A DNA stretch of 64,000 nt from Kaistella faecalis (GCF_019195395.1 NZ_CP078067.1:2433783-2497782); one strand, 5' to 3'; counted from the stretch's first letter, positions 15,781 to 25,857 are shown. The notes: generated by a model from the letters alone, not told the origin. Made by a program: numbers and translations.

Positions 15781-18564
15781 TTAAAGCTTTTCCAGCAAAA
15801 ATTTACCGGTATGTGACTTTTTATTTTTCACCAATTCTTCAGGCGTTCCCGCAAAAACAACTTCGCCGCCGTATTTTCCAGCTTCCGGACCAATGTCAAT
15901 AATAAAGTCTGCAGATTTAATAATATCCGGTTGATGTTCAATAACGATAACCGAATGTCCCAGTTCAATGAGCGCCTGAAGTGAAGTAAGCAGTTTGTTG
16001 ATATCATGAAAATGAAGTCCGGTAGAAGGTTCATCGAAAATAAACAGTGTTTTTTCGGTTGTAACGCCTTTCACCAGGAACGATGCAAGTTTTACACGCT
16101 GCGCCTCGCCGCCGGAAAGGGTAGAAGAACTTTGCCCAAGCTGCAGATATCCCAAACCAACTTCCTGCAACGGTTTTAGTTTGGTTACGATTTTCGCTTC
16201 ATTGTTTTCGGTGAAAAACTCCAGCGCTTCGTCTACCGTCATGTGCAGAATGTCGGAGATGTTTTTTTCATCGAACTTAATGTCCAGGATTTCATTTTTA
16301 AAACGGGATCCTTTACAGGTTTCACATTCCAAATCAATATCGGCCATAAACTGCATGGAAACAGTAATTACGCCTTCTCCTTTACAATCATCACATCTTC
16401 CGCCGTCAACATTGAAGGAGAAATGTTTGGGTTTCAGCCCCTGAACTTTCGCTAATTTTTGCTTTGAAAAAAGATCACGGATATCGTCGTAAGCTTTCAG
16501 ATAAGTAACCGGATTTGAACGTGAAGATTTACCGATCGGGTTTTGATCAATCAGTTCGATATTTTTAATGAGTTTTTTTGGAAAGTCCACCGAATCGTAA
16601 TCTCCTTTTTTGCCTCCCATCCCAAGCTGGATTTGAATTTCGTTAGTAAGGATTTCTTTCATTAAAGTAGATTTCCCGGAGCCTGATACTCCCGAAATCA
16701 CCACGAGATTTTCCAGCGGAATATCAATATCAATGTTTTTCAGATTGTTTTGTCTGGCACCTTTGATCTGGATGAATTCTTTAGCGTTTCTGCGTTTTTC
16801 CGGAACTTTAATTTCCAGTTTTCCGGTAAGATATTTAGCCGTTAGTGAGTCGGAGTCTTCGAGTTCTTTAAAATCCCCCGCAAAAACCAGTTCGCCGCCA
16901 AGATATCCTGCTTCCGGGCCGATGTCGATAATGTAATCTGCAGCTCTCATCACGTCTTCATCGTGTTCCACAACAATTACGGTATTTCCCAGATCGCGAA
17001 GGTTTTTCAGAACTTCAATAAGGTTTTCAGTGTCGCGGGAGTGCAGACCAATCGACGGTTCATCAAGAATATAAATAGAACCGACAAGCGAACTTCCCAA
17101 GCTGGTCGCCAGATTAATTCTTTGGCTTTCCCCACCGGAAAGCGTGTTGGAAGTTCTGTTGAGCGTTAAATAACCCAATCCGACTTTTTCAAGAAATTCA
17201 AGTCTCGTTGTAATTTCATATAAAAGTCTTTTGGCAATTTCTGCGTCGTGGTTATTGAGATTTAAAACTTTTATCAATGGTAAAAGTTCGTCCAATGGCA
17301 AATCGATCATCGATTGGATGTTGTGTCCGTCGATTTTTACCCATTTTGTCTCTTCACGCAAACGCAAACCTTCGCAGGTTGGACAAAGCGTTTTTCCGCG
17401 GAATCTGGAAAGCATTACGCGGTACTGAATTTTGTAGAGATTTTCTTCCAGCATTTTGAAGAAACTGTTAATGGAAGGGAAACTTCGGCTGCCGTCGCCT
17501 TTCCATAAATAATTTTTCTGCTCCTTGGTAAGCTGATAATAGGGTTTATGAACCGGAAAATCTTTGGATTTTTTAATGAAATCTTTTTTCCACTCGCTCA
17601 TGCTTTCGCCCTTCCAGCTTGCTACAGCGTCTTCAAAAAGGGAAAGATTTTTATTCGGAATCACTAAATCCTCATCGATGCCGATTACTTTTCCGTAACC
17701 TTCGCATTCCGGGCAGGCGCCGTAAGGATTATTAAAGCTGAAAAAGTGTACATTCGGCTCCATGAATTCGATACCGTCGAGTTCAAATTTATTTGAAAAT
17801 TCAGTAACCTTTCCGGTCTCAATATTTTTAAGCGAGCAGTAACCGTGGCCTTCATAAAACGCCATCTGTATTGAGTCTGCGAGTCTTTGCAGGAAACTTT
17901 CGTCCTCTTCATAACTGAAGCGGTCAATCACCAGGAAGATTTCCATGTCTTTTTCCGGCGTAAATCCGAAACTTTCCAGGTCTTCTATTCCTGCGACATT
18001 TCCATTGATTTCCAGTCGAGTAAAACCTGAAACTTTCAGTGTTTTGATAAGTTCCGAAAACTGAGCAATTTCAAATGTGAGCGGACTTCTTAAAAGGAAA
18101 GTCTGATTTTCAGATTTTTTAATGAAATCAATTACATCGGTTACCGAATCTTTTTTTACTTCATCACCAGAAACGGGGGAAAACGTACGGCCAACTCTGG
18201 CAAAAAAAAGTTTTAGATAATCGTAAACTTCCGTCGAAGTTCCAACGGTAGAACGCGGATTGGATGAAATAACTTTCTGCTGAATTGCGATGGATGGAGC
18301 AAGACCTTTGATGTCATCGACTTTTGGTTTCTCCAGTTTGCCTAAAAACTGCCTTGCATATGAACTTAAACTTTCCACATAGCGCCGCTGACCTTCTGCA
18401 TAGATCGTGTCGAAAGCAAGCGAAGATTTTCCGCTTCCGGAGACTCCTGTAATTACAATGAGTTTGTTCTTAGGCAGCAGAACATCAATGTGTTTCAGGT
18501 TATTCAGATGTGCGTTTTTTACGAAAATCTGTTTTTTTATATCAATATCTGTAGTTGTGGTCAT
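15781..18564 (-). CDS. uvrA: excinuclease ABC subunit A
   Basis: The start is set at MTTTTDID (18564), because the promoter element at 18583-18590 lies inside the longer frame that begins at 18585. The 927-residue protein has two ABC ATPase halves, each with a Walker A (GVSGSGKSSLAFDTIYAEG and GVSGSGKSTLMKEIL), a signature (TLSGGESQRINLA and TLSGGEAQRVKLA) and Walker B (YILDEPSIGLH and FIFDEPSTGLH). Zinc CxxC motifs are at CPECEGYG, CPTCEG, CDDCKGEG and CETCKG. It is the damage-sensing subunit of nucleotide excision repair; uvrB and uvrC are not nearby. Confidence 0.97.
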   Translation of the reverse strand: MTTTTDIDIKKQIFVKNAHLNNLKHIDVLLPKNKLIVITGVSGSGKSSLAFDTIYAEGQRRYVESLSSYARQFLGKLEKPKVDDIKGLAPSIAIQQKVISSNPRSTVGTSTEVYDYLKLFFARVGRTFSPVSGDEVKKDSVTDVIDFIKKSENQTFLLRSPLTFEIAQFSELIKTLKVSGFTRLEINGNVAGIEDLESFGFTPEKDMEIFLVIDRFSYEEDESFLQRLADSIQMAFYEGHGYCSLKNIETGKVTEFSNKFELDGIEFMEPNVHFFSFNNPYGACPECEGYGKVIGIDEDLVIPNKNLSLFEDAVASWKGESMSEWKKDFIKKSKDFPVHKPYYQLTKEQKNYLWKGDGSRSFPSINSFFKMLEENLYKIQYRVMLSRFRGKTLCPTCEGLRLREETKWVKIDGHNIQSMIDLPLDELLPLIKVLNLNNHDAEIAKRLLYEITTRLEFLEKVGLGYLTLNRTSNTLSGGESQRINLATSLGSSLVGSIYILDEPSIGLHSRDTENLIEVLKNLRDLGNTVIVVEHDEDVMRAADYIIDIGPEAGYLGGELVFAGDFKELEDSDSLTAKYLTGKLEIKVPEKRRNAKEFIQIKGARQNNLKNIDIDIPLENLVVISGVSGSGKSTLMKEILTNEIQIQLGMGGKKGDYDSVDFPKKLIKNIELIDQNPIGKSSRSNPVTYLKAYDDIRDLFSKQKLAKVQGLKPKHFSFNVDGGRCDDCKGEGVITVSMQFMADIDLECETCKGSRFKNEILDIKFDEKNISDILHMTVDEALEFFTENNEAKIVTKLKPLQEVGLGYLQLGQSSSTLSGGEAQRVKLASFLVKGVTTEKTLFIFDEPSTGLHFHDINKLLTSLQALIELGHSVIVIEHQPDIIKSADFIIDIGPEAGKYGGEVVFAGTPEELVKNKKSHTGKFLLEKL

Positions 18565-18582
18565 GACTAAAATTAAAGCGTA

Positions 18583-18590
18583 CAAAATTA
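18583..18590 (-). promoter_or_regulatory. uvrA -7 element TAATTTTG
   Basis: On the minus strand this reads TAATTTTG, matching TAnnTTTG, 18 bp upstream of the ATG at 18564. It supports the shorter uvrA start. Confidence 0.5.
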
Positions 18591-18760
18591 CGGATTTTTA
18601 AGCGAAATAGGTAACATGCAATTCTTGTTTTAGAGGACTGAAATTTTATAAAGATTCAACTTACATTTCGCATGAAATGAATTAAAATTTCTTTTGTTCA
18701 TCTTTTGCAAAGCTAATATTTGTCATGAAAATTGGCGTTTTTTATTGAAGAGTTGTGATT

Positions 18761-18768
18761 TATATTTG
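18761..18768 (+). promoter_or_regulatory. -7 promoter element TATATTTG of the TonB receptor gene
   Basis: An exact TAnnTTTG match about 75-95 bp upstream of the TTG start codons. A 12-codon ORF (18802-18840) would lie in the leader. Confidence 0.45.
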
Positions 18769-18861
18769 CCGCTTGTTTTGCTGAAAACAATCATTAATAC
18801 TATGATTCTTGTTTTACAGGCATTATTGTTTTCATTATAAATATTGAATAATTTAATAAAA

Positions 18862-20670
18862 TTGAAAAAAATAGTTTTAAGTATTTTGATGGCTGGTAAT
18901 ATTCTGCAGCTTTCTGCCCAGTCTAAGGAACGTAAAATTGAGGCAGTAACTATTCAGGGTAAATTCCTGAATCTTCCTGTAAAAAAGGTCAATGAAAACT
19001 TAACAGTGATCAGCCGCGCACAGATCGAGAATGCACCGGCAAAAAGTGTTGAGGAAGTTCTGGCGCAGTATACAGGCTTCGATATCCGACGTAGAGGCAG
19101 CAATGGCGTTCAGGCAGATATTTCTCTGCGTGGAAGCAGTTTTGAGCAGGTATTGATTCTGGTTAACGGTATCCGCATGAGTGATTCGCAAACCGGACAT
19201 AATTCGATGAGTCTGCCTTTCGATCTGGCTTCAGTTGAAAGAATTGAGGTTATTAAAGGTCCATCAGCAAGAAGTTTTGGGCAAAATGCTTACGCCGGTG
19301 TTATCAACATTATTACTAAACCATCCGAAGAGGAAAGCGTAGTGATATCCGGAAGCGGTGGTGATTTTGGAAGTTATTCTTTAGGTTTAGGGGCAAACTT
19401 TGGGAGTAAGGAAGCTTCTAATTTTATTCAATTGAATACTTCCGCATCAGAAGGTTACCGTTACAATACCGATTATAAAATCAGTAATATTTATTATCAG
19501 AACGAAACGGCGCTTCAAAACGGAAAACTGAAATTTCAGGCCGGTATTCAGGAAAAGAAATTCGGGGCCAATGGTTTTTATGCTTCGCCAAGTGCAACCG
19601 ACCAGTATGAAGAAACTCAGGCATCGATTGTTAGTGTAGGGCTTAATCAAAACTTCAGCAGTTTTAAATTAAATTCAAGTATTTACTGGAGAAGAGGGCA
19701 GGATATGTACGAATATATCCGAAATAAGCCTGAGATTTACAGAAATATGCACATTGGAAATAATATTGGGTTCGAGACGAACGGAACTTATCATTCCGGT
19801 CTTGGAACTACAGGTTTGGGTGTAGAGTTGAGAAAAGAATTTCTTGCGAGTAACAATTTAGGACGTCGCGAGCGTTTCATTACCCAATTTTTCATGGAGC
19901 ACCATTTTTCTTTCCTCCAGAATAAACTTAATATTTCGCCTGGAATTTCATGGGCTAATTATGCCGCGGAAGGAAACTTTTTTTACCCGGGCGTAGATGT
20001 GGGATTTGATCTTACAGAGAATCATAAATTCTATGGAAATATTGCTAAAGTAAACAGGATTCCAACATTTACCGATCTTTATTATGTGAGCAAAACTGAA
20101 ACAGGAAATCCCAATCTGAAACCAGAACATGCACTTGCTGCGGAATTGGGTTACCGTTATCAGAAGAATAATTTTGTAGGAAAGATAAGCGCTTTTAGGA
20201 GGGATTCGGATAATTCGATAGACTGGGTGAAGCAAAATGCAAGTGATATTTGGACAGCAGAAAATATCGGGAAAATTCTCACCAAAGGTGTTGAGATTGA
20301 AGTGAGCCAGCATTTTGATTCTATTGTGAAATCATATTCTGTAGGTTATACTTTTTTGGAAAGTAAAAGCAGCCAGCCCGAAAATCTGATGTCAAGATAT
20401 GTGATGGAAAATCTTAAACATCAATTTGTAGCGAAAATGGAAAACAGGTTCTTCAGGAACTTTACCAATCAGATTATCTACCGCTATAATGAGCGGGTTA
20501 CCACAGGAAGTTACCAAACACTGGATGAAAAACTCAGTTATGATTTCAGGAATTTGAATTTATACATTCTCATCAACAATATTACCAATACGGATTATAC
20601 CGAAACGTTCGGAATTCCGATGCCGAAACGTTGGTTTCATATCGGTTTTACTTACAAATTAGGTATTTAA
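18862..20670 (+). CDS. TonB-dependent outer-membrane receptor
   Basis: The start is a TTG, either 18862 (giving MKKIVLSILMAGNILQLSAQ, a good signal peptide) or 18844 six codons earlier; no ATG is available. The plug domain follows (about residues 25-150: ISRAQIENAPAKSVEEVL, then ISLRGSSFEQVLILVNGIRM and RIEVIKGPSARSFG), then a 22-strand-type barrel closing with FTYKLGI. It imports a chelate or vitamin across the outer membrane using TonB energy; the substrate cannot be read from sequence. I see no carboxypeptidase-like domain and no SusD partner, so it is of the siderophore/vitamin type, not the SusC type. Confidence 0.9.
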   Translation: MKKIVLSILMAGNILQLSAQSKERKIEAVTIQGKFLNLPVKKVNENLTVISRAQIENAPAKSVEEVLAQYTGFDIRRRGSNGVQADISLRGSSFEQVLILVNGIRMSDSQTGHNSMSLPFDLASVERIEVIKGPSARSFGQNAYAGVINIITKPSEEESVVISGSGGDFGSYSLGLGANFGSKEASNFIQLNTSASEGYRYNTDYKISNIYYQNETALQNGKLKFQAGIQEKKFGANGFYASPSATDQYEETQASIVSVGLNQNFSSFKLNSSIYWRRGQDMYEYIRNKPEIYRNMHIGNNIGFETNGTYHSGLGTTGLGVELRKEFLASNNLGRRERFITQFFMEHHFSFLQNKLNISPGISWANYAAEGNFFYPGVDVGFDLTENHKFYGNIAKVNRIPTFTDLYYVSKTETGNPNLKPEHALAAELGYRYQKNNFVGKISAFRRDSDNSIDWVKQNASDIWTAENIGKILTKGVEIEVSQHFDSIVKSYSVGYTFLESKSSQPENLMSRYVMENLKHQFVAKMENRFFRNFTNQIIYRYNERVTTGSYQTLDEKLSYDFRNLNLYILINNITNTDYTETFGIPMPKRWFHIGFTYKLGI

Positions 20671-20739
20671 GAATAGCAGGCTGTTTATAGAAAGGATTGT
20701 TATTCTTTACATTAAGTTTTCTAAATCGTCAAAAAACCT

Positions 20740-20747
20740 TAATTTTG
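20740..20747 (+). promoter_or_regulatory. -7 element TAATTTTG directly before an ATG
   Basis: TAATTTTG ends four bases before the ATG at 20752. With the usual spacing, transcription would start at or next to the ATG, which predicts a leaderless mRNA. Confidence 0.55.
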
Positions 20748-20751
20748 CAAA

Positions 20752-21468
20752 ATGAAAAACAGGCTTTATTTCATCCTCATTTTACTTTTATCTCTAACGG
20801 TTAAAGCGCAGCAGGAACATATTTCAAGTTTTAATGCGGTAACGGTTACCTATAAATTTCACCCGAAATTTTTCCTTTATGCAGAAGGTCAGCTTCGCGG
20901 TATTGAAGACTACGCATACCCCGATTATTATGAAATTAAGGGCGGAATAGGCTATAATCTAACTAAGAATCATAAACCTTTTATCGGAATCGGACGCTAC
21001 GGAACCTACAAAAATCACATCATGGATAAAGAAGAATTTCGGGTGTGGTTACAGGATGTGATCGATTTGAAAGCCGGGAAAGTGAAATTTGAAAACCGTT
21101 TCAGAGCTGAAAAAAGTTGGTTTTATGAACCGGTAAAAGATGTGCATTCCGACAGAATCAGGCTCAGGTATAGACTCAATATTTCGGTTCCGCTAAACGC
21201 CGAATCAGTGAAGCCCGGAACCATATTTGCCAATGCTTATGACGAAGTTTTCTTTGTGACAACGGAAAAACCACTATTTGCCCGAAACCGGGTTTTCGGA
21301 GGTTTCGGTTACCAGATCGACGAAAATTTTGGCATTGCAACGGGTTATCTCTGGCAGCGGGAATTTGCGCAGTCAGGAAACAAAAACATCCATTTTCTCT
21401 ACCTCGCGCTGAACATTACAATCGATGATTCCGACGATAAAAACTACCATTTTCCGGGAGCTGATTAA
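20752..21468 (+). CDS. DUF2490 family outer-membrane protein
   Basis: A 238-residue protein with a signal peptide (1-19, ending VKA) and alternating beta-strand patterns ending in an aromatic-rich final strand (HFLYLALNITI). The pattern of Tyr/Arg-rich strands (YPDYYEIKGGIGYNL, RIRLRYRLNISVPL, RNRVFGGFGYQI) matches DUF2490, predicted small outer-membrane barrels of unknown function. It has its own promoter 81 bp after the TonB receptor gene. Confidence 0.8.
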   Translation: MKNRLYFILILLLSLTVKAQQEHISSFNAVTVTYKFHPKFFLYAEGQLRGIEDYAYPDYYEIKGGIGYNLTKNHKPFIGIGRYGTYKNHIMDKEEFRVWLQDVIDLKAGKVKFENRFRAEKSWFYEPVKDVHSDRIRLRYRLNISVPLNAESVKPGTIFANAYDEVFFVTTEKPLFARNRVFGGFGYQIDENFGIATGYLWQREFAQSGNKNIHFLYLALNITIDDSDDKNYHFPGAD

Positions 21469-21536
21469 TGTTGATAACTTTTAAAGCATTTAATTCTTAA
21501 TTGCAAAGATTGTTTCCTTTTTTTGCTTCAAATTCA

Positions 21537-21544
21537 TATATTTG
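21537..21544 (+). promoter_or_regulatory. dnaN -7 element TATATTTG
   Basis: An exact TAnnTTTG match 67 bp upstream of the dnaN ATG. The leader contains the short inverted repeat AACGC-TT-GCGTT. Confidence 0.55.
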
Positions 21545-21610
21545 TCAAAATAATTTTTTATATGTAACGCTTGCGTTCCATTTGTCCTTTTTTAAAATAA
21601 ATATATCCAA

Positions 21611-22741
21611 ATGAAATTTATTGTTGCAAGTGGGGAATTACAGAAAGCATTGAACACCGTAAGTGGGGTGATTTCAAGTTCCCAATCAAGACCGATTCTT
21701 GAAAATTACCTGTTTGAAATCCAAGAAAACAATCTTAAAATAACCGCTTCAGATGGCGAAACCACTTTGGTAACTTCATTGGAAGTAAAATCTGACGATA
21801 CCGGAAAATTTGCAGTTCCTGCCAAAATCTTTCAGGAATTTGTGAAAACTTATGGCGAACAGCCTTTAACCTTATCTGTGAAAGATTCAGAAGACGGAAA
21901 CGGTTCTTTGCTCGAAATTTTAGATGAAAAAGACAACTTCGCTGTTGCCCTTGATAATGCCGAAGATTACCCGGAATTACCGGAATTCGACGCTTCGCAA
22001 AGCGTGAAAATTTCTGCAGGAGTTTTGTCTGAAGCCCTAACCAACACCCTTTTTGCAACAAGTAACGATTCTTTAAGACCTGTAATGACGGGCGTTCTGT
22101 TTCAGTTTAAAGAAGACGAAACCAACTTCGTTTCCACAGATTCTCACCGTTTGGTGGTTTATAAAAGAACAGATTTAATCAACGCTGAGCCAATAGAATT
22201 CATCATGCCGAAAAAACCTTTGGCAATTTTCAAGAATATCCTCGCGAATTCTACCGATGATGTTACCATTGAATTCAATGAAAACATGGCGAAATTTACT
22301 TTCGGAAACAATACCTGGATCTGTAGACTGATCGACGGTAAATACCCGAATTATACAGCTGTAATTCCAAAAGAAAATCCAAACGTCCTCACGATTAACA
22401 GAAATCTTCTCCTAAGTTCTATCAGAAGAGCTTCCATCATGTCGAATAAGTCGACTAATCAGGTAAGATTCAAGCTTTCCGGCAATATTCTTCATCTTCA
22501 TGCAGAAGATACCGAGTATGCAAACAAAGCAGATATGCAGATTCCGTGTGATTATAACGGCGAAGATATCAACATCGGGTTCAGTTCTAAATTCCTTACC
22601 GAAATGCTTTCGGTTTTAGGTTCTGATGATATTACGATGAAAATGTCGCAACCCAACAGGCCGGGAATCATCGAACCTGTTGATGGTCTGGAAGCTGACG
22701 AAAATATTCTGATGCTTTCGATGCCGGTAATCGGAATGTAA
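21611..22741 (+). CDS. dnaN: DNA polymerase III beta subunit (sliding clamp)
   Basis: The 376-residue length and three repeated clamp domains (about 1-120, 130-250, 255-376) fit the family. Typical segments are SSSQSRPILENYLFEI, ASDGETTLV, VSTDSHRLVVYKR and a C-terminus ending MLSMPVIGM, close to the usual MPMR ending that lines the partner-binding pocket. It forms the ring that tethers DnaE to DNA. dnaA is not adjacent. Confidence 0.97.
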   Translation: MKFIVASGELQKALNTVSGVISSSQSRPILENYLFEIQENNLKITASDGETTLVTSLEVKSDDTGKFAVPAKIFQEFVKTYGEQPLTLSVKDSEDGNGSLLEILDEKDNFAVALDNAEDYPELPEFDASQSVKISAGVLSEALTNTLFATSNDSLRPVMTGVLFQFKEDETNFVSTDSHRLVVYKRTDLINAEPIEFIMPKKPLAIFKNILANSTDDVTIEFNENMAKFTFGNNTWICRLIDGKYPNYTAVIPKENPNVLTINRNLLLSSIRRASIMSNKSTNQVRFKLSGNILHLHAEDTEYANKADMQIPCDYNGEDINIGFSSKFLTEMLSVLGSDDITMKMSQPNRPGIIEPVDGLEADENILMLSMPVIGM

Positions 22742-22763
22742 GCTTACAACAGAAACAATATCA

Positions 22764-22800
22764 ATTGAGATTTGAAATTTTTCAGATCTCAATTTTTTTT
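22764..22800 (+). terminator. dnaN terminator
   Basis: ATTGAGAT (22764-22771) pairs with ATCTCAAT (22786-22793), with further inner pairing TGAA/TTCA, followed by a T-run. Confidence 0.85.
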
Positions 22801-22874
22801 TAACCTGCAAAATCACGATATTTGCAAACTTATCGGGGACAAAATTCCAACCCTGAATTTCAAATTATTACCGC

Positions 22875-25277
22875 ATGAAAATTTCGAATAACTGGCTCAG
22901 AGATTTTATAAAAACAGACCTGAAAACCGAGAAAATCGGAGAATATCTTACCGATATCGGTCTGGAAGTAGAAGGAATTGATAAATATGAAGCTGTAAAG
23001 GGAAGCCTGACAGAAATCGTAGTTGGTAAGGTCCTCACTTGCGAACAGCACCCAAATGCAGATAAACTGAAGAAAACTACAGTAGATGTAGGAAACGGAA
23101 TGACCCTAAACATCGTTTGTGGTGCACCTAATGTGGCAGCTGGACAAACGGTTCCGGTAGCTGTTGTAGGAACTCTCATTTACGGAAAAGACGGAAATTC
23201 TTTTGAAATTAAAGAAGCAAAAATCCGGGGAGAAGTTTCGCAGGGAATGATTTGCGCTGAAGACGAACTTGGTTTAAGCGATGATCACGGCGGAATTATG
23301 ATTTTGGATGAAACCAAATATGAAGTTGGAAAAAACTTTGCAGAATATTTCGATCTTGCGAATGACGAAGTTTTTGAAATTGGTTTAACGCCAAACAGAA
23401 CGGATGCAATGTCGCATTATGGCGTTGCCAGAGATCTGAATGCATTTCTGACTTCAAATCAGATGAAAGCTGAATTTGAAAAAGTTTCATCAAAACCTCT
23501 TGATAGTGAAGGAACTACAGATTATCAGCTGGAAGTTGAAGATTCAGCTTTATGTCCGAGATATATTGGGGCGGTTATTGAAAACGTAAAAGTTGCTGAG
23601 TCCCCTGAATGGTTGAAACACCGACTGAAGGCCATTGGATTAAGTCCGATAAACAATATCGTTGATATTACAAATTATGTTCTGCATGGTTTCGGTCAGC
23701 CGCTTCATGCATTTGATGCCGGTAAAATTGCCGGTAAAAAGGTGAAGGTTGGTGTGAACGAAGCCGGGACAAAGTTTACTACTTTAGACGGTATCGAAAG
23801 AACTTTGAACGGTTCGGAAATCATGATTAAGGACGGCGACAACAATCCGATGTGTATAGCCGGGGTTTTCGGAGGGCAGAATTCAGGGGTTTCTGAAGAG
23901 ACGTCGACCATCTTTTTAGAAAGTGCGTATTTTAATACGGTTGCGATTAGAAAGGGCGCAAAATTTCATGGTTTGAATACCGATGCATCTTTCCGTTTCG
24001 AGCGCGGTGTAGATCCCAACAGCACCCAAACAGCAATTTCGTACGCCATTAAGATGATTGAAGAAATTGCAGGTGGAAAATTAAGTGGTGAACTTTTAGA
24101 GCATTATCCTGAAAAAATTGAAAGCAATTATGTTATTCTACGATTTTCGAAAGTTGATCAAATTCTCGGGACCAAAATGCACAGAGAAAAAATTAAAGAA
24201 ATTTTGAAATCTCTTGAAATTGAAGTTCTGAATGAAATTCAAAACGGTCTGGAAATCTCCGTTCCCGCTTACAGGGCGGATGTTACAAGAGAAATTGATG
24301 TTATTGAAGAGATTTTGAGGATTTACGGTTACAACAAAATCGATTCTCCGCAAAAAATTTCGTTTACCCCTGTGAAACTTAGTTTTGATGATCAGGATGC
24401 GCTCGAAAATTCCTGGGCCAGAACATTGCAGAGCAACGGTTTTAATGAAGTAATGAACAATTCGCTTACATCGGTAAAAGATGAAACCGATGCAGTAAAA
24501 CTTCTGAATCCGCTGAGCGGCGATTTAGCATTTATGAGAAAGTCACTGTTAGAAGGACTTTTGGAAAATGCTGATTATAATATTAAAAGAAAGAATCAGG
24601 ATATCAAGTTTTTTGAACTTGGGAAAATTTATCATAAAAAATCGAAATACGAAGAAAGAAAACAGCTGGCAATATTGGTTTCGGGAAGAAATACTGCTGA
24701 AAACTGGCTGCAGCCAAAATCTGCAACCGATTTCTATTATCTGAAATCTTATGTCAAAATACTTTTGGACAAACTGAATCTGAATATTGAGGAAAAACCT
24801 TTGGAAGACTCCCGCTTTTCTGATGCGCTGGAATTGGTTTCGAAAAGTAGAACTGTTGCCAGATTAGGAAAAGTTTCGCCTGAATTGCTGAAGGATGCGG
24901 ACATCAGTCAGGATTGTTTTTATGCGGAAATTGAGTTGGAAGTTTGTCAGGAACTTCGTTCAAAAGGCAATTTGAAATTTGTCGACATTCCTAAATTCAA
25001 CAAAATCAGAAGAGATTTGGCTTTGCTCATCGATAAAAATGTATCGTATGCAGATTTGTACAAAGCAGCGAAGAAAAATCCTTCGAAATATTTAAAGAAC
25101 ATCAATCTTTTTGATGTTTACGAAGGGAAGAATCTTCCTGAGAATAAAAAATCTTACGCGATGAGTTTCGAGCTTTTAAATGAGGAAAAAACTTTAGAAG
25201 AGAAAGATATTACAGAGGTGATGAATTCGCTCATCAAGACTTTCCAGAAAGAATTTTCAGCAGAATTAAGATCTTAA
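22875..25277 (+). CDS. pheT: phenylalanine--tRNA ligase beta subunit
   Basis: The 800-residue length is typical for bacterial PheT. Visible domains are an N-terminal tRNA-binding OB fold (about 40-150, HPNADKLKKTTVDVG), the B3/B4 editing region (about 210-380, RYIGAVIENVKVAESPEWLKHRL and FRFERGVDPN), B5 (about 400-475), the synthetase-like core and a C-terminal FDX-ACB domain (about 705-800, ending FQKEFSAELRS). It works with PheS, which is not in this window. Confidence 0.97.
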   Translation: MKISNNWLRDFIKTDLKTEKIGEYLTDIGLEVEGIDKYEAVKGSLTEIVVGKVLTCEQHPNADKLKKTTVDVGNGMTLNIVCGAPNVAAGQTVPVAVVGTLIYGKDGNSFEIKEAKIRGEVSQGMICAEDELGLSDDHGGIMILDETKYEVGKNFAEYFDLANDEVFEIGLTPNRTDAMSHYGVARDLNAFLTSNQMKAEFEKVSSKPLDSEGTTDYQLEVEDSALCPRYIGAVIENVKVAESPEWLKHRLKAIGLSPINNIVDITNYVLHGFGQPLHAFDAGKIAGKKVKVGVNEAGTKFTTLDGIERTLNGSEIMIKDGDNNPMCIAGVFGGQNSGVSEETSTIFLESAYFNTVAIRKGAKFHGLNTDASFRFERGVDPNSTQTAISYAIKMIEEIAGGKLSGELLEHYPEKIESNYVILRFSKVDQILGTKMHREKIKEILKSLEIEVLNEIQNGLEISVPAYRADVTREIDVIEEILRIYGYNKIDSPQKISFTPVKLSFDDQDALENSWARTLQSNGFNEVMNNSLTSVKDETDAVKLLNPLSGDLAFMRKSLLEGLLENADYNIKRKNQDIKFFELGKIYHKKSKYEERKQLAILVSGRNTAENWLQPKSATDFYYLKSYVKILLDKLNLNIEEKPLEDSRFSDALELVSKSRTVARLGKVSPELLKDADISQDCFYAEIELEVCQELRSKGNLKFVDIPKFNKIRRDLALLIDKNVSYADLYKAAKKNPSKYLKNINLFDVYEGKNLPENKKSYAMSFELLNEEKTLEEKDITEVMNSLIKTFQKEFSAELRS

Positions 25278-25300
25278 ATGAAAATGTGAAATTATAGCTA

Positions 25301-25330
25301 AAAGCATCTCTCATCCGAGATGCTTTTTCT
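25301..25330 (+). terminator. pheT terminator
   Basis: AAAGCATCTC (25301-25310) pairs exactly with GAGATGCTTT (25317-25326), followed by more T. It lies 24 bp after the stop. Confidence 0.9.
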
Positions 25331-25406
25331 TTATCCAGGAAACAATAATTGCCCATCTTTGAGGTTAAATAAATATTATTACTTAAATTTGAGAAAATAA
25401 AAGAAG

Positions 25407-25805
25407 ATGAAGAATGCTTTTTTAGCCGTTTTTGCGGCCGCTGCAATGGTTTCCTGTTCTACAATGTCGACCTCTAAAGTAGGAACATCACAGGTAAATA
25501 TTGCGAATACGAAATGGACATTGGCTGATGAGGTGAAAGGTAAAACACCGACGCTTAATGTAGAGGCCGGTAGAATTACCGGAAATGGGGGTTGCAACAG
25601 TTATTTCGGTGATCTGACCCTGGATCCTACTGCCGGAAATTTTGCGGTGAAAAATGTGGGAGCTACCAAAATGGCCTGCCCAAATATGGAGGTTGAAAGT
25701 AACTATTTCAGTATGCTGAACGAAGCAACCAAATACGTGGTAAACGGCAATACGCTGGAACTTTATAAAGGAAATCTTCTTTTGCTGAAATTTATCAAAC
25801 AGTAA
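25407..25805 (+). CDS. META domain lipoprotein (HslJ-like)
   Basis: A 132-residue lipoprotein (lipobox MVSC, Cys17) with a META domain over about residues 30-130: a TKWTLADEV start, ITGNGGCNSYFGDL, then VGATKMACPNMEVESNYFSML and LELYKGN. META/HslJ proteins are envelope stress-associated with unknown biochemistry. It is followed by a terminator shared with the convergent acidic-protein gene. Confidence 0.88.
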   Translation: MKNAFLAVFAAAAMVSCSTMSTSKVGTSQVNIANTKWTLADEVKGKTPTLNVEAGRITGNGGCNSYFGDLTLDPTAGNFAVKNVGATKMACPNMEVESNYFSMLNEATKYVVNGNTLELYKGNLLLLKFIKQ

Positions 25806-25830
25806 ATAATTGCAACAAACAATAAAAAAA

Positions 25831-25857
25831 GGAACTCAAATCGAGTTCCTTTTTTTA
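25831..25857. terminator. bidirectional terminator
   Basis: GGAACTC (25831-25837) pairs with GAGTTCC (25843-25849); seven A precede it and a T-run follows, so it can serve both the META gene and the convergent gene at 26109-25867. Confidence 0.85.

Noticed and set aside
18600..18843. Cobalamin or other riboswitch before the TonB receptor
   Set aside because: No B12-box-like conserved string or matching fold could be found by eye; the leader from the promoter at 18761 is also too short.
21566..21577. AACGCTTGCGTT in the dnaN leader as an operator
   Set aside because: Only five pairs around TT; too short to call without further copies.
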